In this document: positions 24,850 to 32,936 of the stretch, one piece after another
Layout: every line of letters starts with the position of its first letter
How positions within the stretch are numbered: the first letter of the stretch is position 1
NCBI RefSeq assembly: GCF_002155695.1
Contig: NZ_MUYJ01000008.1
Span: 107,496-171,495, forward strand
Origin: Erythrobacter tepidarius
GTDB lineage: Bacteria > Pseudomonadota > Alphaproteobacteria > Sphingomonadales > Sphingomonadaceae
Direction of reading: 5' to 3'
Length of the DNA: 64,000 nucleotides
Position numbers and translations under genes: made by a program
Notes under the pieces: model-generated
What the model was told of the DNA's origin: nothing
Database searches by the model: none
Seen by the model: the letters and a program-made list of their open reading frames with translations, nothing else

Positions 24850-25437
24850 GTGAGCCGCATCAGCAAATTGGCGCCGGAACAATGGGATGAACGGTTGGTC
24901 GCGGCGATCCAGCCGGACAATCTCACCGATCTCGAACAGGGCCTGACTCGCTTCTTCGCGCATTGCCCGGAACAGGCGCTTGGGCTGATGGGCTTCGCCG
25001 GGGCGCTGAAACGCAACCGCAGCCTGCCCGAAAGGCTGGTCGAACTGGTGCGCCTGCGGATCGCCTTCTTCAACCAGTGCCGTTCCTGCATGGCAATCCG
25101 CTATGCCGATGCGGTGGCCGACGGGGTGACAGAGGGGCTGGTGTGCTCGCTCGAACGCCCGCAGGAAGCCGAAAACCTCACCGCCGCCGAGAAAGCCGCG
25201 ATCCGCTACGGCGAGCTGATGGCGACCGACCATCTCGCCATCGACGATGCGGTCTATGACGAACTGCGCCAGTATTTCACCGAGGCGCAGATCGTCGAAC
25301 TGGGCATGACAGTCGCCTTCTTCGTCGGCTTCGGGCGGCTGGCGGCGACGTACCACATGGTCGAGGAACTGCCGCAAGCTTTCCAGAGCGCCGGGAACAT
25401 CGCCCCGTGGGGTGCCGAGAAGATCGAGGTGCGCTGA
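24850..25437 (+). CDS. Carboxymuconolactone decarboxylase (AhpD-like) family protein
   Basis: A 195-residue helical protein with the CxxC centre in RIAFFNQCRSCMAIRYADAV, as in AhpD-like alkylhydroperoxidases and 4-carboxymuconolactone decarboxylases. The start is GTG, directly after GGGAGAGAG, and fits the family N-terminus. Its stop overlaps the ATG of the next P450 gene (TGATG), making a three-gene unit: CMD, P450, Rieske oxygenase. It could remove peroxide by-products of uncoupled oxygenases, which is inference. Confidence 0.87.
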   Translation: MSRISKLAPEQWDERLVAAIQPDNLTDLEQGLTRFFAHCPEQALGLMGFAGALKRNRSLPERLVELVRLRIAFFNQCRSCMAIRYADAVADGVTEGLVCSLERPQEAENLTAAEKAAIRYGELMATDHLAIDDAVYDELRQYFTEAQIVELGMTVAFFVGFGRLAATYHMVEELPQAFQSAGNIAPWGAEKIEVR

Positions 25438-26723
25438 TGGCGACGCAAGCGAGCAAGGGGTCCGCCCTGCACGAGATCAACCTGTTCGATCCCGAACTGC
25501 AACAGTGCCCCTACGCGGCCTACAAGACGCTGCGCGACGAGGCGCCGGTTTACAACATTCCGGGCACCCAGATTTACGTCGTCAGCCGCTACGAACATGT
25601 GCGCGAAGTGCTGCTGGACCCGGAGCGCTTTCCCTCGACCGCCGCGAACGAGCTGATGCGCGCCAGCCCCGTCGATCTCGAGCGCGGGCGCAAGGTGGCC
25701 GAGCGCTTCAAGGAGAAGGGCTGGCTGCCCGCGCCGACGCTGGCCGGGCGCGACGATCCGAACCACAAGCAGATGCGCGCGATGTTCAACGAGGCGTTCA
25801 AGCCGAGCCGCATCAAGCAGATCGACCCGCGCGTCGAAAGCCTCGCCTACGAGCTGATCGACGAATTCCTCGATGATGGGAAATGCGACTGGGTGCGCCA
25901 GTTCTGCGTGCCGCTGCCGCTGTTCATCATCGGTGAGCAGATGGGCGCCAAGCGCGAGGACATGTGGCGCATCAAGGGCTGGACCGATGCCTTCTTCCAC
26001 CGCATCTCGCTTATGCTGCCCGAAGACAAGCATCTCGAAATGGTCGACCGCGAGATCGAGGCGCAACACTATTTCCAGCCGATCTTCGAGAAGCTGCGCG
26101 CCCAACCCGACGACAGCCTGATCTCGGTGCTGGTCAACACCGTGATCGAGGAGTGGGGCCGGCCGCTCAACGATAACGAGCTGCACGCCGAGATGATGGC
26201 CGACACCTTCGTCGGCGGCTCGGAAACCACCACCAATGCGCTCGCGGCGGGGATGAAGCTGCTGATCGAGAACAAGGACGTCTGGGTCAAGCTCAAGGCC
26301 GAGCCCGACAAGTATATGCGCAACTTCGTCGAGGAGGTGCTTCGGCTCGAAAGCCCGGTGCAATCGCTGATGCGCTTCACCCACAAGGATGTGGAACTGG
26401 CCGGGGTGACGATCCCCGCCGGTTCGGTCGTCAATGTCCGCTACGCTGCCGCCAACCGCGATGAACGCTTCTTCACATGCCCGGAGAAGCTCGATCTCGA
26501 CCGGCCCAAGGCGGGCGCGCATATGGCCTTCGGATCGGGCACGCACCACTGCCTCGGCGCACCGCTCGCCCGGCGCGAGCTGACCTGGGGCTTCCAGGCG
26601 GTGGTCGACCGGTTCGAGGACATGGACTTTGCCGAAGGCGAGAACGACTTCGCCTACCACCCGCACTTCCTGCTGCGCAGTCTCAAGCAGCTCAACATCG
26701 TGTTCGAGGCGAAGAAGCGCTGA
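25437..26723 (+). CDS. Cytochrome P450 (no. 2)
   Basis: A 428-residue soluble P450. The I-helix motif is GGSETT at residues 260-265, an ExxR lies near 302 (EEVLRLESPVQS), and the haem loop FGSGTHHCLG places the ligand at Cys372. It starts at the ATG overlapping the CMD stop, and its own stop overlaps the Rieske ATG (TGATG). Tight coupling of a P450 to a Rieske oxygenase suggests successive oxidations of one substrate. The electron donor is not in the window. Confidence 0.93.
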   Translation: MATQASKGSALHEINLFDPELQQCPYAAYKTLRDEAPVYNIPGTQIYVVSRYEHVREVLLDPERFPSTAANELMRASPVDLERGRKVAERFKEKGWLPAPTLAGRDDPNHKQMRAMFNEAFKPSRIKQIDPRVESLAYELIDEFLDDGKCDWVRQFCVPLPLFIIGEQMGAKREDMWRIKGWTDAFFHRISLMLPEDKHLEMVDREIEAQHYFQPIFEKLRAQPDDSLISVLVNTVIEEWGRPLNDNELHAEMMADTFVGGSETTTNALAAGMKLLIENKDVWVKLKAEPDKYMRNFVEEVLRLESPVQSLMRFTHKDVELAGVTIPAGSVVNVRYAAANRDERFFTCPEKLDLDRPKAGAHMAFGSGTHHCLGAPLARRELTWGFQAVVDRFEDMDFAEGENDFAYHPHFLLRSLKQLNIVFEAKKR

Positions 26724-28054
26724 TGGCGAGCCTCGCCCAACCGGTGCCGCAGCGGATTGACCTCACCCCGCAGCCGCTGCCGGCGCTGTCGGACAAGCCG
26801 ATCGACGGCAGCCGCTATTGGTCGCGCAGCTTCATGGCGCGCGAGTGGGACAGGATCTGGACCAAGGCGTGGCTGGTCGGCGGCCTCGCGCGGCAGGTTG
26901 CCAAGCCGGGCGATTTCTTCACCTACGAGATCGGGCGCGAATCCATCCTCGTCACGCACGGCGAGGACGGCAGGATTCGCGCCTTCTACAACGTCTGCCC
27001 GCACCGCGGGAAACGCCTCGTCATGGCGGAGGAAGGCCATTCCAAGCGCCTTGCCTGCTCCTACCACGGCTGGCGCTTCACCAGCGAAGGCGAACTCAAC
27101 TTCGTCCCCTGCCCCGAGGATTTTGCGGGCGGCAACCCCTGCGGCAAGGTGCGGCTGGAGGAGGTGCGGTGCGAGGTCTTTGCCGGCTTCGTGTGGGTCA
27201 ACCTCGATCCGAACGCGGCCCCGCTCGCCGATCACCTCGGCCCGGTCGCCCACCAGATCGCTATCTACCGCATGGAGCAGATGCACCGCACCCACTGGGT
27301 GACGCTGGAGGGCGACTGGAACTGGAAGTGCGTGCAGGACAATTTCAACGAATCCTATCACCTGCCCTTCGTCCACCCTCAGACCCGCTTCGTGATGGAG
27401 CAGAGCTACAAGGACTGCCAGTTCGATCTCTACGCCCCGCACGGCCATGCGCGGATGTTCATGCCCGGTTCGCGCCCCTCACGCGCCTTGCGCGGCCACA
27501 CCGAAACGGTGCTCGACATGATGCGCACCGAACTGACCTATTGGGGCCTCGATCCGGAAGACTTCCGCGATGATCCCTTGCGCACCCGCGCGGCGCTCCA
27601 GCAGGCCAAGCGCGCCAAGGGGGCCGAGAAGGGCTATGATTTCAGCCATTTCCACGATGCCCAGCTGACCGACCATTTCCACTACACGATCTTCCCCAAC
27701 ATCAGCTTCAGCCTCAAGCCCGACGGCTGCATCTGGCTGCGCGCCGATCCGCACCCGACCGACCCGGAGCGGTGCTATTTCGACATGTGGTATTTCACCT
27801 GGTTCCCGGACGGGCAGGACCGCTACTACGCCTATTCGATGGGGCAGGAGGTCGATCGTACCGTCCCCGTCCCGCACCGGCGCGGGGTGGTGGGCGAGCT
27901 GTCCTGCGGCCCCGGCATCGATCAGGACGTGAGTATCTGGAGCGAACAGCAAAAGGGCCTCAGATCGCGCGGCTACAAGGGCGGGCATCTGGCTGGGCAG
28001 GAAGCGCGGGTGCGCTTCTTCCACGATACGATCGACCGCTGGCTGGGAGAATAG
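26723..28054 (+). CDS. Rieske non-heme iron oxygenase, alpha subunit (no. 3)
   Basis: A 443-residue Rieske oxygenase. Cluster ligands are Cys92, His94, Cys112 and His115 (CPHRG, CSYHGW). The mononuclear iron histidines are His213 and His218 in ESYHLPFVHP. This group includes choline/carnitine-type and aromatic dioxygenase large subunits. It ends the CMD-P450-Rieske operon and is convergent with the KstD-like gene, with one base between the stops. No beta subunit is adjacent. Confidence 0.92.
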   Translation: MASLAQPVPQRIDLTPQPLPALSDKPIDGSRYWSRSFMAREWDRIWTKAWLVGGLARQVAKPGDFFTYEIGRESILVTHGEDGRIRAFYNVCPHRGKRLVMAEEGHSKRLACSYHGWRFTSEGELNFVPCPEDFAGGNPCGKVRLEEVRCEVFAGFVWVNLDPNAAPLADHLGPVAHQIAIYRMEQMHRTHWVTLEGDWNWKCVQDNFNESYHLPFVHPQTRFVMEQSYKDCQFDLYAPHGHARMFMPGSRPSRALRGHTETVLDMMRTELTYWGLDPEDFRDDPLRTRAALQQAKRAKGAEKGYDFSHFHDAQLTDHFHYTIFPNISFSLKPDGCIWLRADPHPTDPERCYFDMWYFTWFPDGQDRYYAYSMGQEVDRTVPVPHRRGVVGELSCGPGIDQDVSIWSEQQKGLRSRGYKGGHLAGQEARVRFFHDTIDRWLGE

Positions 28055-28055
28055 C

Positions 28056-29675
28056 TCAGGCGTTGGCCAGCGCCGCCGTGCGCCCGGCGATGTAGCCGAA
28101 GGTCAGCGCCGGGCCGAGCGTTCCGCCCGCGCCTGCGTAGATCCCGCCGGTCGGGCAGGCGATGGCGTTGCCCGCGCCGAACAGGCCGGGGATCGGCTGC
28201 CCGTCATGGCCGAGGACCCGCGCCTTGCCGTCGGTGCGCGGCCCGCCATTGGTGCCGAGCAGGCCCGAGGCGATCTCCACCGCGTAGAACGGCGCCTGGC
28301 GGATCGCGCCGAGCGTCACCGCCGCGCCCTCGCGCGTGCGATCGCCGTAGAAGTGATCGTAAGGGCTGCTCCCACGCCCGAAATCGGGGTCATGGCCCGC
28401 GTCGGCATGGCTATTGAAGCGCGCCACGGTTCGGCTCAGGGCTGCGGAATCGATGCCGATCTGTTCGGCCAGCCCTTCGAGCGTGTCGGCGCGCATCACC
28501 CAGTCGGGCATCGGCTCGCCCGGCTGGCGCGTGCCGAGCGGATAACGTTCGGCATATTGCGCGTCGAAAATGAGCCAGGCTGGCAGGTTGGGATAATCGT
28601 AAGTGGACGGATCGAACTGGTGGAACACGCCGCCCAGCGCCGAATAGTTCGCCGCCTCGTTGCAGAACCGCCGCCCTGAGCGGTTGACCATGATCGAATG
28701 CGGCACGGTGCGCTCGATCAAGATGATCTGCGCGCGCTGCTCGCCGCTCGCCCAGGGCTGATCGGGAGTGACCAGCGTCGGCGCCCACCACGCGCTGGTC
28801 ATGTTGCCGAGCTTGGCGCCCGCCGCCATCGCCAGCTTGAGGCCGCCGCCAGTGCCCGTCGGCGGGCTGGCAGGCGCGGTGACGGGGCCGCGCAGAAAGG
28901 TCTGGCGCAGTTCGGTGTCCCACTCGAAGCCGCCGGTGGCGATGATCACGCCGCGGCTTGCCAGGAGCGTGAAAGGCGCACCCTTCTGCGTGCCTTCGAT
29001 GCCGGTGATGCGTGTCCCGTCCCTGGCCAGCCGGCGGGTATCGACGCCGAGGATCGGCTCGATCCCGCGCGCAAGGCAGGCCTTGAGCAGCCGCGCCACC
29101 ATCGCCTGCCCGAACCCGCACTGGCGCGCCGCGATGCGCTGGCGCACCACCTCGGGCGGCGGCAGCGCGCTCGCCCCGCCGAGCGGCGTTTCGCGCAGCA
29201 TCAGCGGCTTGGGTTCCTCGACCGCGTAGATCTTCTCGGCCCATTCGCCCAGCTCCGTGAGCGTGAACAGATCATGGTCGAGCGCGCGGCTGCCTTCGGG
29301 CTTCGCGCCGGGGCGATCGAGGTAATAGTCGGGATAGCCCGGCAGTATCGCCACTTTCAGCGCGTCGATGCTTTCGAGAAAGGCAAGCGCCTCGGGCCCC
29401 TTGTCGACGAAGGCTTCGAGCGTATCGTCCACCAGATCGCCGTGAGCGAGGCTGCGGAAATAGGCCAGCGCATCCGCGCGGGAATCGGTCATTCCCGCGG
29501 CTCGCATGCGGGGGTTGTCGGCCACCCAGATCACCCCGCCCGAAATCGCCGAGGTGCCGCCGACACGATCGCCCCTTTCGATCAGCGCGACCTTCGCGCC
29601 GGCTTCGTGAGCCGCCAGCGCCGCCGCCATGCCGGCCGCTCCGCATCCCAGAATGATCACATCGACCTTGCTCAT
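28056..29675 (-). CDS. FAD-dependent oxidoreductase, 3-ketosteroid delta-1-dehydrogenase-like
   Basis: A 539-residue flavoprotein of the fumarate reductase/KstD superfamily. The N-terminal dinucleotide motif is ILGCGAAGMAAALAAHEAG, the flavin loop is GGTSAISGGVIWV, and the C-terminus reads GLFGAGN ... YAGAGGTLGPALTFGY. The Tyr at residue 513 is in the place of the essential tyrosine in the KstD motif YPGAG. It would desaturate a ring ketone, passing electrons to quinone. KstD identity is resemblance, not proof; a related enoate dehydrogenase is possible. It diverges from the SDR at 29778. Confidence 0.85.
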   Translation of the reverse strand: MSKVDVIILGCGAAGMAAALAAHEAGAKVALIERGDRVGGTSAISGGVIWVADNPRMRAAGMTDSRADALAYFRSLAHGDLVDDTLEAFVDKGPEALAFLESIDALKVAILPGYPDYYLDRPGAKPEGSRALDHDLFTLTELGEWAEKIYAVEEPKPLMLRETPLGGASALPPPEVVRQRIAARQCGFGQAMVARLLKACLARGIEPILGVDTRRLARDGTRITGIEGTQKGAPFTLLASRGVIIATGGFEWDTELRQTFLRGPVTAPASPPTGTGGGLKLAMAAGAKLGNMTSAWWAPTLVTPDQPWASGEQRAQIILIERTVPHSIMVNRSGRRFCNEAANYSALGGVFHQFDPSTYDYPNLPAWLIFDAQYAERYPLGTRQPGEPMPDWVMRADTLEGLAEQIGIDSAALSRTVARFNSHADAGHDPDFGRGSSPYDHFYGDRTREGAAVTLGAIRQAPFYAVEIASGLLGTNGGPRTDGKARVLGHDGQPIPGLFGAGNAIACPTGGIYAGAGGTLGPALTFGYIAGRTAALANA

Positions 29676-29714
29676 CGCGCCATTGACGCCTTGCCGGGGC
29701 GGGGCGGCAACCCG

Positions 29715-29728
29715 TCATTTTGGCAAGG
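29715..29728 (+). promoter_or_regulatory. Recurrent TCATTTTGGC-type motif (example)
   Basis: TCATTTTGGCAAGG lies 50 bases before the SDR start, in the divergent gap with the KstD-like gene. A very similar TCATTTTGGC is on the minus strand at 16883-16874, upstream of the NmrA-like gene. Related CA-n-TTTTG-n-C elements occur in several other intergenic gaps (see findings). Confidence 0.35.
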
Positions 29729-29777
29729 TGCGCATCGCCGCGCCGATCGCTACCCCTGCTACCAAAGGAGACAGGGC

Positions 29778-30554
29778 ATGAAACTCGCAGGAAAGATCGC
29801 CGCCATCACCGGGGGCACCGCAGGCATGGGGCGCGGGATCGCCGAGGCGTTTCTGGCCGAAGGCGCCAAGGTCGCGCTGTTCGCGCGCAATGCCGAAAAG
29901 GGCGCGAAGGTGCTGGAGGAACTCGGCGCGGGTGACAACGCCATCTTCATCGCGGGCGACGTGATGAGGCAGTCAGACCTCGAAGGCTTCATCGACCAGG
30001 TGATCGCCCATTTCGGCACGCTCGACATCCTCGTGAACAATGCCGGCGGCGCGGGCGATCTTCAGCCGCTGGTCAACCTGTCCGATCACGCCTTCGACGA
30101 GGCGATGAAGTGGAACGTCTATTCCACCTTCTGGGCCACCCGCCGCGCGCTGCCGGTGATGCTCGAAAAGCAGGACGGGCGGATCATCAACATCTCCAGC
30201 ATAGAGGGCAAGCACGGCAAGCCGGTGCTCACGGCCTATTCCGCGGCCAAGCACGCGGTGAACGGCCTGACCAAGAGCCTGGCGCGCGAAGTCGGGGCGC
30301 AAGGGGTGACGGTCAATGCGATCTGCCCCGGCCTCGTCATCACCGACATCATCAAGAACAACGGTCCGGCGACGGCCAAGGCGATGGGCATGGAGTTCGA
30401 GGAAATGGTCGCGCTGTTCGCCAGCGAGGCCGCGATCAAACGCCCCAACGAGGTCGAGGAAATCGCCGCCGTGGCGGTGCTGCTCGCCAGCAAGGCGGGC
30501 GCGGGCATCACCGGCGCGCAGATCAGCGTCGACGGCGGAACCGCGCAGTATTGA
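29778..30554 (+). CDS. SDR family oxidoreductase
   Basis: A 258-residue classical SDR. TGGTAGMGRGIA is near residue 11, NNAGG near 88, Ser in INISSIEGK, Tyr and Lys in YSAAK, and the C-terminus ends ISVDGGTAQY. The start follows AGGAG by seven bases. A large in-frame extension upstream exists but is the complement of the KstD-like gene and was not used. It may reduce or oxidise the same ring position as the divergent KstD-like enzyme. A parS-like site follows the gene. Confidence 0.92.
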   Translation: MKLAGKIAAITGGTAGMGRGIAEAFLAEGAKVALFARNAEKGAKVLEELGAGDNAIFIAGDVMRQSDLEGFIDQVIAHFGTLDILVNNAGGAGDLQPLVNLSDHAFDEAMKWNVYSTFWATRRALPVMLEKQDGRIINISSIEGKHGKPVLTAYSAAKHAVNGLTKSLAREVGAQGVTVNAICPGLVITDIIKNNGPATAKAMGMEFEEMVALFASEAAIKRPNEVEEIAAVAVLLASKAGAGITGAQISVDGGTAQY

Positions 30555-30597
30555 GATCATCGCTCGGCGGTTGGCGGCTCATTCCTGCCCCGTTCGA

Positions 30598-30613
30598 TGT
30601 TCCACGTGAAACA
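30598..30613. other. parS centromere-like site
   Basis: The 16-mer TGTTCCACGTGAAACA fits the conserved bacterial parS consensus TGTTnCACGTGAAACA at all 15 fixed positions. It lies in the 76-bp gap between two convergent SDR genes, where a ParB site would not disturb either promoter. Under uniform base composition such a match is expected roughly once in ten thousand windows of this size. No parA or parB gene is in the window. Confidence 0.8.
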
Positions 30614-30630
30614 GGCCAAGGGCAGAGCGC

Positions 30631-31440
30631 CTACCCCTGAAGCTTTGCCATCGCCGCGCCGACGGCTGCGGCAACGTCGCTCGCCTGCGGATTGCCGCGC
30701 ATGATGAGCCCGCCATTGGGCTGGATGTTCGCTCCGGTGACATAGGCGTTGTCGGTGCACAGCCACAGGCAGGCGTGGGCGACATCGTCCACGGTGTTGA
30801 GCCGCCCCATCGGATAGCGGGGCAGGAAGGCGTCGACCAATCCCGGCACCTGGAAGCTCTCATGCGTCATCGGGCTGTCGGTGAAGGCGGGCGAGACGGT
30901 GTTGGCCTTGATCCCCAGGTGCCCGTAATCATTGGCGACGCATTCGATCAGCGCCTCGCTGCCGCGCTTGGTGCCGATATAGGCGGCGTGGTTGGTGATG
31001 ATCGCCTTGGTCGTGGCCGAGGACAGGCTGATCAGCGAACCGCCGGTCGGCTGCTGCCGGCTCATCACCCGCACGAAGGCTTGCAGGAAGTGGTGCACGC
31101 CCTTGAACTGGAGATTGACGATTGCGTCGAGCTGTTCGTCGGTGATCTCCTCGAGGCTGGCGAGCAGGCCCCAGCCGGTGGTGTTGATCGCAATATCGAC
31201 CCGTCCGAAAGCCGCGAGCGCCTTGTCGGCCATGGCATTGACCTCGGGCTTCTTGGTGATGTCGCACAGCGTATATTCGCCGCCGATCTCCTCGGCGAGC
31301 GCGGCGAGCGGCGCTTGCTTGCGGCCCGCCACCATCACCCTTGCCCCTTCCTTGGCGAACAGGCGGGCAATGGCCTGGCCCATATTGCCTGCCGATGCCG
31401 CCCCCAACACGACCGCGCTCTTGCCTTGCAATTGTCCCAT
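30631..31440 (-). CDS. SDR family oxidoreductase
   Basis: A 269-residue SDR. The glycine-rich loop is GAASAGNMGQAIA, slightly longer than usual, followed by DIAINTTGWG in place of NNAG, Ser in LISLSSATT and Tyr/Lys in YIGTK. The start at 31440 was chosen because AGAGGAG lies upstream; longer N-terminal extensions lack it. It diverges from the NTF2-like gene at 31568. The altered NNAG motif (INTTG) is uncommon and may reflect a distinct SDR subgroup. Confidence 0.88.
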   Translation of the reverse strand: MGQLQGKSAVVLGAASAGNMGQAIARLFAKEGARVMVAGRKQAPLAALAEEIGGEYTLCDITKKPEVNAMADKALAAFGRVDIAINTTGWGLLASLEEITDEQLDAIVNLQFKGVHHFLQAFVRVMSRQQPTGGSLISLSSATTKAIITNHAAYIGTKRGSEALIECVANDYGHLGIKANTVSPAFTDSPMTHESFQVPGLVDAFLPRYPMGRLNTVDDVAHACLWLCTDNAYVTGANIQPNGGLIMRGNPQASDVAAAVGAAMAKLQG

Positions 31441-31567
31441 GACGTGACTCCTCTGGGGGAAGCGAGTAACACGGGACGCCCTGTGCCGCCCCTTCCCAAA
31501 AGTGTCCATTGTTCGCGCAAGGCGCGGGGCTGATAGCCCTTTGCACCACCTTGGGGAGAGCACGAGG

Positions 31568-31978
31568 ATGTTTACCGGACCGCTGGAAGATCGCGTGGCG
31601 ATCAGCGAACTCAACGGCACCTATGCCGATGGCGTGGTGCGTATCGACCCCGAGACCTGGGCAAGCGTGTGGGCCGATGATGCCGAATGGGATCTGATGG
31701 GTCACAAGACCCGCGGCAAGGAGGCGATCGTCGCCTTCTGGAAGGGTGCGATGAGCGGTCTGGAGGCGGTCAGCTTCCACTGCATCCCGAGCATGATCGC
31801 AGTCACCGGCAACACTGCGAAAGCCCGGGTGCAGACGCAGGAGATCCTCAAGCCCAAGCAGGGCAAGGCACGCCACGTCGGCGGGCTTTATGAAGACATG
31901 CTGGCCAAGATCGACGGGCAGTGGCGCTTCACCAGCCGCACTTTCAGGATTGTCGCCGAATTCGGGGCGGAGGGGTGA
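31568..31978 (+). CDS. NTF2-fold (SnoaL-like) protein (no. 4)
   Basis: A 136-residue SnoaL-type protein beginning with DRVAISELNGTYADGVVRIDPETWASVWADDAEWDLMG, the typical NTF2-fold opening. The rest has the expected curved sheet, ending GQWRFTSRTFRIVAEF. The start follows GAGGATG with GGGGAGAG slightly upstream. The next gene, an ABM-domain protein, starts four bases after the stop; the same pairing of ABM and NTF2-like genes occurs at 22468-23399. Confidence 0.84.
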   Translation: MFTGPLEDRVAISELNGTYADGVVRIDPETWASVWADDAEWDLMGHKTRGKEAIVAFWKGAMSGLEAVSFHCIPSMIAVTGNTAKARVQTQEILKPKQGKARHVGGLYEDMLAKIDGQWRFTSRTFRIVAEFGAEG

Positions 31979-31982
31979 GCCG

Positions 31983-32324
31983 ATGGCCAAGATCATCATT
32001 GCCGCGCAGATCGATCTCGATCCCGCCCGGCGCGAGGAAGCGCTGCGCACCGCGCGCCCGCACATCGAGGCCGCGCTCGCCGAGAAGGGCTGCATCCACT
32101 ACGACTGGAGCGCCTGTTCGATGAACCCGGCCCGCGTCAACGTGTTCGAGGAATGGGCGAGCGAGGAAGACCTTGCCGCCCACTTCCGCGATCCGGCCTA
32201 TGCCGGGATGCGCGATCACATCGGCAAGTTCGGGATCACCGCCGCGGTCAGCAAGAAATATCGGGTCGATGCCGAAGGCCCGGTCTATAATGCCCAAGGC
32301 GTGGCGACCGAGGCGTTCGACTGA
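31983..32324 (+). CDS. Antibiotic biosynthesis monooxygenase (ABM) domain protein (no. 2)
   Basis: A 113-residue ABM-fold protein: MAKIIIAAQIDLDPARREEALRTARPHIEAALAEKGCIHYDWS, then NVFEEWASEEDLAAHF, the classic quinol-monooxygenase-like signature (family of YgiN). It could oxidise a quinol or phenolic intermediate without a cofactor. It sits between the NTF2-like and MobA genes; its TGA stop shares bases with the CTG proposed as the MobA start. Confidence 0.85.
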   Translation: MAKIIIAAQIDLDPARREEALRTARPHIEAALAEKGCIHYDWSACSMNPARVNVFEEWASEEDLAAHFRDPAYAGMRDHIGKFGITAAVSKKYRVDAEGPVYNAQGVATEAFD

Positions 32325-32830
32325 GACTTCTGGGAGCCATTCTCGCGGGCGGACAGGCGCGCCGCTTCGGCAGCGACAAGGCGCAGGCGCTCTGGCAGGG
32401 CGCGCGCCTGATCGACCAGGTGGCCGCGGCGCTCGCCGGGCAGTGCGAAGCCGTGGTCGTCTGCGGGCGCGAGGAGCCGGGCTTTACCTGTATTCGCGAC
32501 TGGCCCGAACCCGGACTCGGCCCCTTGGGCGGATTGGCCGCGGCGCTGCGCCATGCGGACAAGGGGGGCTTTTCCCATGTCCTGAGCGCAGGGGTTGACG
32601 CGCCCGACCTGCCGCAGGATCTGGCCACCAGCCTTGCGGGCGAGGGGGCAGCGATCGTTGCAAGCCAACCGGTCGTCGGGCTGTGGCCGGCAAGCGCCGC
32701 CCCCTTGCTGGAAGGCTTCCTCGCGGGCGGAGGCCGCGCGCTTTACCGCTTTGCCGATCATGTCAGCGCGCGGAAGGTGGCGCTTCGCGCCCCGCTGATG
32801 AACGTCAACACGCCAGAGGATTTGCCCTAG
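32321..32830 (+). CDS. mobA: Molybdenum cofactor guanylyltransferase (MobA), probable CTG start
   Basis: A 169-residue nucleotidyltransferase that attaches GMP to molybdopterin to make the guanine dinucleotide cofactor. The signature LAGGQARRFGSDKA lies at residues 8-21 and the GVDAPDLP metal-binding loop near 90. No ATG, GTG or TTG precedes the signature in frame: the first is a GTG at codon 34, which would remove the whole nucleotide-binding motif. The CTG at 32321 (reading MRLLGAILAGG) overlaps the upstream TGA as in ATGA junctions and is the best start; CTG at 32330 or ATT at 32339 are alternatives. Length suits a short MobA. The likely client is the molybdoenzyme at 34061. Confidence 0.82.
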   Translation: MRLLGAILAGGQARRFGSDKAQALWQGARLIDQVAAALAGQCEAVVVCGREEPGFTCIRDWPEPGLGPLGGLAAALRHADKGGFSHVLSAGVDAPDLPQDLATSLAGEGAAIVASQPVVGLWPASAAPLLEGFLAGGGRALYRFADHVSARKVALRAPLMNVNTPEDLP

Positions 32831-32936
32831 CGTCGTCGTTGCGAGGGCGCACCTGATCCGCAGGAAGCGATCCGGAACGGTTCGCGGGATGCTGTCGATT
32901 GCCGCGCCGCCTAGTTCAGCGCCACTGAGCAAAAAC

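Noticed and set aside
25254..26666. Minus-strand frame of 470 codons opposite the second P450
   Set aside because: Shadow; the P450 motifs on the plus strand are complete.
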